A stretch of 64,000 bases of DNA from Odontocerum albicorne (lineage: Eukaryota > Arthropoda > Insecta > Trichoptera > Odontoceridae). This document shows positions 34,001 to 46,000 of the stretch, one piece after another. A program made the translations under genes and the position numbers. How positions within the stretch are numbered: position 1 is the stretch's first letter; every line of letters starts with the position of its first letter. The notes beneath the pieces are model-generated. The model was given only the letters and a program-made list of their open reading frames with translations, had not been told where the DNA came from and did not search any database. The DNA is taken from assembly GCA_949825065.1 (NCBI GenBank), contig OX463859.1:30645847-30709846 (forward strand), given 5' to 3'.

Positions 34001-37000
34001 GTATGGGTGTATATATAAAAATAAAAAAACAAATACGGGACCGCCCACAGGTGTACAGCCCGCATTGCTCCACACCAGGTGCCACTCTTGACATCAGTGT
34101 GATAGGGGAACACAAATGAAAATAAACAATAAATCAAAATTCGCATACCCCAAGTACGATAAAAAGTAAAAATCTTCCCTGCAATATTCATGGTCTCGAG
34201 ACTTCAGTATATAATCTTCAAATAAGTTGAATAAAAAAAAAGACTAATGTGTTGAGTAAGATGAAAAAGAACAATCGGAGATGGTTTGGGCACATGGAAC
34301 GAATGAATGAAGAAAGACTGACAAATATACAGTGCAAATGTGAGTGGAAGTTGAAGTAGAGAAATACTGATGAAAGTATGGTTGAAAGAAGTGCATGATA
34401 TTTTGATAGAAGAATATATAAAAACTTCAGAGAAATCATAGAAGTCATAAAGGGAAAATATGTGTGTCACTTGAAAATTCAAGTGCGTTCTTCTTTCTGT
34501 CTTCCAGACAGGAAAACAGGGTATTTTCTGTACAATAGATCACATTAAAAATTTTTACTTCCATGGCTTAAAAGTCTTATTATTTGAATACCATCATGAT
34601 ACCATAATTGTTATTGAAACTCACTTTGCAGGATTAGTCCTGTCATCACCTCCCTCCACAACGAACTGGTAGGTCTGCCCTCGCTCCACGTAGAGCTCTG
34701 GAATCAGCTGGTCATTGATGTACCAGGCAATACCCCATGACGGATGACCTGGAAATAAAAATACAATTAATCTCATTGTCATCTCTTCTCTCTCATTTAC
34801 AATACATCACATTATGAACACTGCATTCAAGACAGATATTCTCTCATTTACAATAAATACATCACATTATGAACACTGCATTCAAGGCAGCTATTCTCTC
34901 ATTTACAATACATCACATTATGAACACTGCATTCAAGACAGATATTCTCTCATTTACAAATACATCACATTATGAACACTGCATTCAAGATAGATATTCT
35001 CTCATTTACAATACATCACATTATGAACACTGCATTCAAGACATATATTCTATTATTTACAATACATCACATTATGAACAGCATTTACCTGGCTCTTTTC
35101 AATCTTTATCCACATCCACATTTCACTTCCATTAGTCAAAATTGGTAGTAAAACATTGTTATGGATTATCATCTTAGCAGATTTTGATACTGTCCGGTTC
35201 GAATATATATATTTTAGTACTCCATTGACTTTGTTTCCTATCGCTACACGACCTCATAAATCTTCCATCATCTGCAAAGATACTACCTAAATGAAAAACT
35301 CTTCAATTTGTTCCAATCTTTCATTACTCACTCATATATCGAATTTACTTTACTTCTCACACTTTTCTATCATGTTTATGGATTTCACAACATTGTTACT
35401 CAGATCTTTATCTTCACATCTTTCATGTTTATGGATTTCACAAGATTGTTACTCAGATCTTTATCTTCACATCTTTCATGTTTATGGATTTCACAACATT
35501 GTTACTCAGATCTTTATCTTCACATCTTTCATGTTTATGGATTTCACAAGATTGTTACTCAGATCTTTATCTTCACATCTTTCATGTTTATGGATTTCAC
35601 AAGATTGTTACTCAGATCTTTATCTTCACATCTTTCATGTTTATGGATTTCACAAGATTGTTACTCAGATCTTTATCTTCACATCTTTCATGTTTATGGA
35701 TTTCACAACATTGTTACTCAGATCTTTATCTTCACATCTTTCATGTTTATGGATTTCACAAGATTGTTACTCAGATCTTTATCTTCACATCTTTCATGTT
35801 TATGGATTTCACAACAATGTTACTCAGATCCTTATCTTCACATCTTTCACTTATCAGACGCTGTATAATTCATCCTCATTCTACCCTAACACTACCATGC
35901 CGTGTCATCAGCATGCAGCAATCTGCACACATGAGACATTCCACATTTAAATGCCACCCATTGATTTATGTAGTTCCTTCACACATGAATACATGTACCT
36001 ATTAACCCTTCCTTCCCTGTGATGTGTAACTAGTACACATTGCTTCTAAAAACTTTAATATCTCTATAAATATAATAAATACTGGGTACAGATTTTAGGT
36101 ATTCCTCCGTAATACATTTACGCATTGAATGAAAAAAAATATATTAATAACATAATTAGCACTTATCGGCCACATCAGAGATATTTTGTGAAAATTGGGA
36201 ATAAATTCACCAATACAATCAAACGTGTGCCAGTGTGTGACGTAGGTATATTCATTCTACAAACCGCAATGGGTGAGGAAGCGTCGCTATTCACGTTTCA
36301 CTCTCACTCTACTTCGGTATATAGAAACGCAAGAAATAGAATCTCAGTTCGCTCGCTACTCTCACTTCAGTAGCTTTCGGGCATCCATTTGAGGCGGTCT
36401 CTTTGCCCGTTTTGTGAACGTCGGCCGATGTTTTTTTCATGTTTTCAGCAATTAAATTTCAATTATTATCACTTTTGACTTCAAATTTAATTAATTTAAG
36501 CGATTGGCTATGAATATTCTTATTTTTCCTATTTTAAATCGCTCATTTTTACATGTGTATTGATGTGTATTGAATACACAGAACCGGAACGCGCTGATTT
36601 TTTTAGCACACGAAGGGAAAGGTTAAACAACCAAAGTGACATAATGCATCCTTGCTTTACCTCTTTTGAAATATTAAACCATTCACTCAATATACGGTTC
36701 CCCTTAATACATGTCCTAGTTTAGTTATATAATGATGCAATACCACATATCTGCACCTTACAGACTACTGAAAAAGACAGGTCATACTCTCTTTATCCCA
36801 CAAACCCACCTGATACAGCTCTAAAAATAGAAGGAATTCTAGTTTCAAAAAAGGTGACAAATAAAAATTCTACCTGGTATTCCTGAGGCAGTTCCTGAAG
36901 CATGGAAATAAAAACATTTGAGAAAATATTTGTCATAGAAATGATAGATGAACTATGAAAATGGTTATGAGAATCTTGCTAATTTATATTCAGTCTATTC

Positions 37001-40000
37001 TGCGCATAACAAAGTAGAGAAAATGATTAATTTAACAATGATATAAGTGGAGTTACCAGTGAGAGGAGTGTATCCCCTCTGGCCGCCAGTAGGACCTATC
37101 CTTACAGAGAAGCTGGTCTCCCCGGCCAGGGTCCTCGTGGGCCAGGGTTTCACCGAGGAAGAGGACTCTCCCACGAGACCTTGACAGGTGTTGTCATCCT
37201 GAAAAGAAATATCTTCTTACACAACAATATTTTGTATGTTTTCTTCTCCAGTCGTATTCTTTATAACTGATCAAAATATAATAGTATTTGGAACTACACT
37301 ATTAAGCATGAATTGAAAATCTGTTGTTCAACACCTTTCTGGTTGCTTGAAATATATTGCAACATGGCAAGAGTCTTTTAATTTTTTTATATAGCTTATA
37401 TAGTCGTATATACAGGCAAAACCCTACTACAAAATAACCTTAAAATGACATTTATAAAATTATCAGATCTGTAAATATGTAACCGGAATTATTTTATAGA
37501 AAATACACATTTATTGTATAAAAATGGTAAAAAATATTTTATACAAAGTATTGCCCATCGCTAGTTACACAGTTTTCCCATCTCTGTGGCAATTTGTGGA
37601 TGCCACACCAAAAAAACTGTTGCACTTTTGAGGCAAACCAATTATCGAGCCATTTTCGTAAGAAGTGAAGCGCTGCTCAGCAAGTGCGTGCCCCATCGAT
37701 GCAAATAAGTAATAATCGGATGGAACCAAGTCTGGTGAGTAAGCAGCATGGGAAAGTATTTGCCAACTAAATGCCTCAATCGTTTCCTTGACCGGTTTTG
37801 CTGTGTGCGATGGTGAATTATCATGAAGCAAAATCACTTTGTGTTGCCTCTTTTGATATTCTGGTCGTTTTTCACGCAATGCTTGGTTCAAATCTATCAT
37901 TTCTTGTCGGTAGCGTTCAGTATTAACGGTTTCGCCAGGTTTTAGCAGTTCATAATAGATAACACCCTTCTGATCCCACCAAACAGAGCATTGTCTTCTG
38001 TCCATAGCGGTTTGGCCTTCCAGTCGATGTCGCTGGTTTACTTGGAGTTACCCATGATCTTTTACGCTTAGGATTCTCGAAATATATCCATTTTTCATCG
38101 CCAGCCACAATTCGATGGATAAATGATTTTCTTTTGTACCTGGCGAGCAGAATTTAGCAAGTGGTTTTTCGGTTTCCCTGCTGTATTTCATTCAGTTCAT
38201 GTGGAACCCATTTTCCCAACTTCTGGATCTTTCTCATGGCTTTCAAACGTATGGAGACGGCTTCTCTTGTCACATTTAATTGATCCGCGAGTTGTTGTTG
38301 CGTTTGAGCATCATCCTCATCTAACAATGCTTGCAATGCACTGTATATAACGAAAGTTGAATACAATAAAACACTCTTACGAAATAACTTCTATAGCCTA
38401 CGACACTAATCTTTCAATTCAAGAGTCATGGGTTTGATTCCCGTTGGTATCCAATTATATTAAAAAGGGTTACAGTCTGATTTTCATTTTTGACCTCTAA
38501 AATACATTTCTGGTTGATTGTAAGAGATAGATTATCACATGACAATTAGCCCATCTGGTTGTACTGTGTATAATGAAAGTGTAACACAAAACTCAAAGAA
38601 CAAAGTGGGCTATGTATAGAGCTTTCAGTAAAGCAATGTTCCTTACGACATAATCAAAGAACAAAGTGGGCTATGTGTAGAGCTTTCAATAAAGCAATGC
38701 TCCTTACGACAGAATCAAAGAACAAAGTGGGCTATGTGTAGAGCTTTCAGTAAAGCAATGTTCCTTACGACATAATCAAAGAACAAAGTGGACTATGTGT
38801 AGAGCTTTCAGTAAAGCAATGTTCCTTACGACAGAATCAAAGTAGATCTCCAGAAGTTTGGTAGTTTTGTCTGCGATAGAGTGAGCATTGGCCTCGCCTC
38901 GGGAGTTGAGTGGGCCAATGGCTGCGATACAGGACATCTTCTGCCCTCGTGAGATGGACTTGTCCATGCTGCTCTCGCGTGCCGTCAGCGGCCGCTTATA
39001 TACCACTGTGGTGATCCCGTCATGCCTTGAGCCTGATACTGAAATGGGAAAATCATGACTTGAATCACTTATTAATGCTAGGGGTTTTTTTACAAAGAGG
39101 GTTTCAAAAAACATCAAGTATTTTTTTGTGTTTTATTTTAAGTTTATAAACTTTTCAATTGAAACATAACAATTCAATTTGGTATGGTAGATTTGAAAGC
39201 ATTGTGTTAAACATAGACCTACGTAAATACGAACACAATATCGTAAATACGAAATAAGCAACATAAAACACGACCACTTACAACTGCTGGCAAATTTGAA
39301 CAATGAATAAATAAAACGCGAACGACTGGCGAGCGTTACACGTGTTAGCTAAAATTAGACCACTGCAAGTCGAGACAAGCGAGCGTGACTCGGGATAGCA
39401 GAAATTGGAACGCATTTTGCGTGCGAGAGGGTGTCGTTCAAGGGCATTAAGTGGTTAAGAGAACATATCTTTAAATATATCTATCCGAGCAAACAACTTT
39501 TGCCTCCGCCACATTCATACATCTCGTCATACACAATAGTTTATTATTCATACTTTACCTTTTTTTAAATCGGGGCCATTTGATCCAGTCATGTTTCCCT
39601 CAGTCTACCTCTTACATGCACACTTTGCAGTTCTGACTTATCTACTCGCTTAGTCACTCTTCCGCTATTCATTCTCTTCACATGTCCAAACCATCGTAAA
39701 GCTCTTTTCTTCATTTTACTTAAAACATCTCCCCGCATTCGTTTAACTTTTATTCTTCTTTGAGGTGCATAGCCATGCGGTAACGCACTGAACTTCCATG
39801 CAGAAGGTTGCCCAAAAAAATATTTTATTTTATTAATCCTTCCTTCCCTGTGATGTTTAACTAGTACACATTGCTTCTAAAAACTTTAATATCTCTATAG
39901 ATATAATAAATACTGGGTTCAGATTTTAGATATTCCTCCGTAATACATTTACGCATTGAATGAAAAAAATAATATTAATAATAATTAGCACTTATCGGCC

Positions 40001-43000
40001 ACATCAGATATTTTGTGAAAATCGGGAATAAATTCACCAATACAATCAAACGTGTGCCAGTGTGTGACGTAGGCATATTCATTCTAAAAAACCGCTATGG
40101 GCGAGGAAGCGAAGCTATTCACGTCTCACTCTACTTCGGTATATGGGAACGCAAGAAATATAATCTTAGTTCGCTCGCTTCTCTCGCTTCAGTAGCTTTC
40201 GGGCATCCATGTGAGATGGTCGCTTCGCCCGTTTTGTGAACGTCGGACAATGTTTTTTTCACGTTTTCATCAATTAAATTTCAATTATTATCACTTTTGA
40301 CTTCAAATTTCATAAATTTAAGCGATTGGCTATGAATATTCTTATTTTTCCGATTTTAAATCGCTCATTTTTACATGAGTATTGATGTGTATTGAATATA
40401 CAGCACCGGAACGCGCTGATTTTTTTAGCACAGGAAGGGAAAAGTTAAGAAAGACATAAAATATAAAAGAAAATACTTTTTACTCGTTATAATGCTTTTA
40501 AAACAAAAAAAATGTCAAAAACAGTCTGACCAACAGGTACACACCAACTTCTTCACGTCGAGCCGGGAAAAGTCAACCAAGATTTAAAACGTGTTTCTTA
40601 CTTAAAGTGACATCGTCAGTACCCCCCAGTCGAGTGTCGGGACACACGCCTGCCTTCCCGTCGCACTGCGCAGCGTGGGTGACTGTGTAGTCTGCAACCC
40701 TCGGCCCCTCAGCACTCTCGTTCCAGTACGCCACCACGATGTCGGCTCCTATCATCGCAGGCCGACCCTGCGCTCCACTCAGACCAAAACTCATGTACTG
40801 GTCTGTTTTTATTCTCGCTGATAGTTCGATCTCTACCATGTCTCCCTAAAAATTAATAAATAAATAAATTGTAATAAAATTTATTCATTATAGTTCGGAA
40901 ATTCTAGGATGAGTCCTGTGACAGCTCACAAATTTGCCCCAATACAACCTTGTAACGATGTTCAGTAATTTTAATTATTTTATCAACTTTAATATAAGCC
41001 TCAATTCTAATAAATAGTAAGCTATTTAGGTAAATACATTACATAAGGTTGTATTGGGGCAAATTTGTGAGCTGTCACAGGACTCATCCTAGAATTTCCG
41101 AACTATAGCATTGAACATATTCGTTTAAAGTAAAACATCAACCTATTATTTTTGAAGGCACTTATTTAACTAAACAATAAATACGGGAAAACAATTGATG
41201 CGTAAATATATACTCGTATATACATTGTCAGACCCGCACTCCTCTATGGCTCCGAATGCTGGACGATGTATAACTCTTACTCTAGGCAACTAGAAACTGC
41301 TGAAATGCGCATGCTAAGATGGTCAGCTGGTGTGTCCCTAAGATACAAAATAAAAAGCTCACGCGTTCGTGGAAGCCTAGGTGTTACAGACATCAACAGC
41401 AAGATGGAGGAGAGGCGATTGAGATGGTATGGGCACGTTGGACACAGATCACCCGATCACATTGTGAACCAGGCAATCTCCATGGATCTTTCTCGAATAA
41501 CAACCAGAGGAAGACCATAGAATTCATGGGTGGTGCAAAAAGATAACCTGATGCAGAGGCATGGTCTGGGGGACGTAGTCCGGGACAGAAGAGCATACAA
41601 CCTGAGGACGAGGAGAGCTGACCCCAGCAGTCTTCGTAGACAGTGAGTTGGGATGGAGCCAGGGAGAAGAAGGGAATGATAATATCACAAGAATAAAAGA
41701 AACACATCTGGCTATGTCCTGAAAGCACTTGTATGTCCTCACCTGAATTTCCCACCTGACAAGCATCCTTTGGTCCAGGATCTCTCTACAGTTGGGTTTA
41801 TTTGAAGTGGGTCTTGCTGTAGAACTTGTCTGAAAAATACAACATTTTTTTATATTAAAAATAAAAATAAATTATCAGATTAATTCGTGGAATTTTTACA
41901 AAAGTTATAAAATTTTTGGTCTAGAAATTTGAAATGAATAAAATAAACTGGGTGGATAATGATTCTAGATAACATGAAATTGAAAAATACTATAATAATG
42001 TTCAATGAAAAACATTTTACCAATGTTCAATGAAAAACATCATAACAATGTTTAATGAAAAACATCATAACAATGTTCAATGAAAAACACTATAACAATG
42101 TTCAATGGAAAAACATTATAACAATGTTTAATAAAAACATCATGACGACGTTAAATGAAAAAGATCATAATAATAATCAATGAAAAACACCATAACAATG
42201 TTTAATGAAAAACGTCATAACAATGTGTAATGAAAAACCTCATAACAATGTTTAATGAAAAACCCTATAACAATGTTCAATGAAAAACACTATAACAATG
42301 TTAAATGAAAAACATCATGACGACGTTTAATGAAAAAGATCATAATAATATTCAATGAAAAACATCATAACAATGTTCAATAAGTAACGTCATAATAATG
42401 TTTAAAAAAGATCATACTATAGTTCGGAAATTCTAGGATGAGTCCTTGACAGCTCACAAATTTGCCCCAATACAACCTTGTAACGATGTTCAGTAATTTT
42501 AATTATTTTATCAACTTTAATATAAGCCCCAATTCTAATAAATAGCAAGTTATTTAGGTAAATACATTACATAAGGTTGTATTGGAGCAAATTTGTGAGC
42601 TGTCACAGGACTCATCCTAGAATTTCCGGACTATAATGTTTTATAAAAATCGTCATAATAATGCTAAATGAAAGTTATCATATTATAATGTTGAATAAAA
42701 AACGCCACAAAAATGTTCTTTCTATGAAAAATATCGAACAGTTTTTGATGAAAAACATCATAACAATGTTAAATAAAAAACATAACGACATTTAATGAAA
42801 AACGTTCAATGTAAAACGTCATTGTTTAATGAAAAATGTTCAATGTAAAACGTTAAAGTTAAATGTGTAATGAAAAATTATAACACTGTTGAATGAAAAA
42901 CATTCAATGTAAAACGTCAATGAAAAATGTTCAATGTAAAACGTCAAAGTCAAAGTTAAATGTGTAATGAAAAATTATAACACTGTTGAATGAAAAACAT

Positions 43001-46000
43001 CGTGACAATTTTATCAAGTTTACATTACGAGGAAGAATAATTTCATGAAATATCACAAGTATAAAGTTTTTTTATATAGTATTTAAAAAGTTCGAAAATG
43101 GACATGGTGTTCAATGTTACCGGGGTTCAGTTTATATAATATGGACGTATAAATACAAAAAGGTTGCAACTGACAAAACAAATTGTGTTAGTTTATTTGG
43201 AATAGCGACAAATTTATAGCTCAATCCTGTATGTGCGAAAATGTCAAGCCAATTTTAATCATTCTATTAAACTTTTGTTCAACCTGGCCATTGCCATATG
43301 GCAATATTTTCCAACCAACCAGCAATGTGTTAAAAAAGTTTGAGGTGAAAAACAGACTGAAACTTTATTTAAAAAAAATGTGAACCAACAGGAGGAATCA
43401 AACCCACCATCCTCGGGTTGGAAGATAGGCGTCTAACCAATTAGACCACCGGAGATAATTTAGACTTCCTATGGTTAAATAAGATTAAATTGCTTCAAAA
43501 GTCTTATGCGTCTAGATCGCAATGCTGAAGAACGTGACCCACAATGAAATTGCTTTATGTTGTGCACATTAGTTCTCCAGGCATTCCACTGTCCATATAC
43601 CCTGTGACAAAGGCAGACCTGTAGTATTCTTCACCTAGTTGCTCCATCGCAAAGTCGATCTACCTGTGCTCCTGCGACCCTCTATATTGTCAGTGACAAT
43701 GGGTCTTTCCATGTTCAAATGTGACCAAATAACTGAAGAATTGCGTACAACTCCATACAAAGTGACATAATGTTACCTCAATTATTGGGTGTTAACATAA
43801 GTTGTGTCCGTTTTTTTCAAATTTAAAAATGAGCACCAAAAGTAAAACAAAACGGTAAAGGTTTCGATTTGATCAACGTTCGACAATTGATTTTTGTTGT
43901 TTTCACTCAAAACATGTGGAACCCAAGCGCACAACTTCTGGACTTTTCCCATTGATTTAAGATCGCGGTATACAGTCATGTAAGTACAATTCATCTGCTC
44001 AGCCAATTCTACGGTGGTTTGAAGGGGATCTTCATGAATAATATGGTTTAAGCGGTCCTCATCGAAGTCCACTGGTCATCCGGAACGCTCCATATCTTTT
44101 AGGAAGAAATTACCGTCTTTGAAACGCAAAAACCATCGACGAGTTATCCTTTCATTCATAGCATCTTCACCGTACACTTCGCAAATATCGCGAGCAGCTT
44201 TGGCAGCTTTAATCCCTCGATTGAACGCGAGCAGAAGGAGGTGTCGAAAATGCTCACTTTCATCTACTTGACATTCCATTTTGAAGGCTTGTACTCAAAT
44301 AAAATAATATATGTAACGTAAAAGCAAACACAATATCTTGTAGAGCAGAAAATTTTCTTTCGAATGACGTATAACATTTACCATTTTGTTTTACTTTTGG
44401 TGATCATTTTTAAATTGGAAAAAAACGGTCACAACTTATGTTAACACCAAATATATTAAAACAGGTAAATATGGGTTACGGTCATAGTCGTAGTGACTAT
44501 TCTTACACTCGGCTGTGTGGGATCTGTGGTGGGCTCAAATCCGGAGTTGGAGTGTTCAAGTGAACTTGAAGAGAGTTAAAAACTCTCTAAGGCTAAGGCC
44601 TCGGCCACACAGGAAGGAGCCTCGCTTGATGCTTAGAGCTATGTTGCGAGTTAGGCGACATATCCTAGCGAATCAACATACCGCATACACGTGGCCACAC
44701 TGCACGCTTCGCGCCATGTTGCATGACGATTAGTCACCGAGTGAATCTCCGAGCGAACAGACGCGTTGGTTAATTTACAAGATGGCGGAAGTTTTAATGA
44801 CAGCTGTGTATAAAAGGGACCCTTTGTGGAACCCATCGAGCAAATTATACAAAAATATACCTGTAATAAAATCATTTGGAAATTAAGTTGCATAGGAAGT
44901 AAATAAAGATGGTAAGTTGTAATGAAATTGGTTAGTTTTGAGAGTGGCATCGTTTGTTGACTCAACCGCTCCCAAATGTCAAATGAATTTGTGCGAAGCA
45001 CTTTGGTGTGGCCAAGCATGAAGTCACCTAGTATATGAGTCACGTAGCACCTAGCGAAGCATTTTGATGTGGCCTTAGCCTGTGGGTGTGGCCAAGCATG
45101 AAGTCACCTAGTATATGAGTCTCGTAAAACCTAGCTTAGCACCTAACGAAGCACTGGTGTGGCCTCGGCCTTAGTGCTAAACTAGGTGCTACGCTTATCT
45201 ACTAGATACATATGCTGCCACATTGCACGCTACGTGCTTTGATACAAATTTATTTGACATTTGGGAGCGGTTGAGTCAACAAACGATGCCACTCTCAAAA
45301 CTAACCAGAAAGCTACTTCTCTCAGAGAATAAAATTTCGAACATCTCTTATTCGAATTTGTTGGGTGCATAATGTTAATGTTATCTAGAAGTATGGAGTA
45401 GAGAGTTTCAACATCTCTACAAAGAATTGCGGAAATACGATGAATACATTTTTGTATAATTTGCTCGATGGGTTCCACAAATGCTCCCTTTTATATACTG
45501 CTCGTATTAAAACTCGTATTAAGATGACCTCCGTGGCCTCGTGGTAAGACACTTGTCTGACGATCCGGAGGTTGCGGGTTCGATCCCCGCTGGAACCCAG
45601 ATTTTTTAAATAAGATTCCAGCCTGGTTAACACTTAGGGCCTATAAAAACATCTTTCTGGTTGGTTGGAAGAGATTGCCACATGGCAATAAACTCGCCAA
45701 ACTGTATAATTTGCTCAATGGGTTCCCCAATTGCTCCCTTTTATATACTGGTCGTATTAAAACTCGTATTAAGACGACCTCCGTAGCCTGGTGGTAAGAC
45801 ATTTGTCTGCCGATCCGGAAGTTGCGGGTTCGATCCCCGCTGGAACCCAGATTTTTTAAAATAGGATTCCAGCCTGGTTAACACTTCGGGCCTATAAAAA
45901 CATCTTTCTGGTTGGTTGGAAGAGATTGACACATGGCAATAAACTTGCCAGGTTAAAAAAAAAAAAGACTTCCTACATCTGGTAAAATCACTTGGTTACA

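Larger units (their letters stand above)
31221..34009 (+). mobile_element. Tigger (pogo-type) transposon with nested insertions
   Basis: TIRs CACCCATACCTCGCTATACG and the matching right end (gaggtatgggtg), with TA on both sides (31219-31220, 34010-34011). The interior codes for a DDE transposase (31364-32400). It is interrupted by a SINE (32461-32646), a TTAA MITE (32863-33383) and an LRTTEMR LINE scrap (33555-33800). About half of the 2.8 kb is inserted DNA. The N-terminal CENP-B-type HTH is missing. Confidence 0.92.
35090..36830 (-). pseudogene. LINE RT fragment broken by an array and a MITE
   Basis: Read on the minus strand: 36640-36830 has EVKQGCIMS then LWLF (the RT motif QGCxMSPWLF), interrupted at TTAA by the 610-bp MITE. 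It resumes at 36005 toward ECLMCADCC, a ruined FADD active site. After a 53-bp array comes the piece to 35090, similar to the YLGS...DDG part. Many stops. Confidence 0.65.
45457..45967. repeat. 246-bp tandem duplication including a SINE
   Basis: The flank gtataatttgctcgatggg ... cgtattaaaactcgtatt occurs before both SINE copies (45457 and 45703). Confidence 0.9.

Noticed and set aside
35291..36005. Three overlapping ORFs of 175-219 codons
   Set aside because: They arise only from the 53-bp array and are not conserved outside it.
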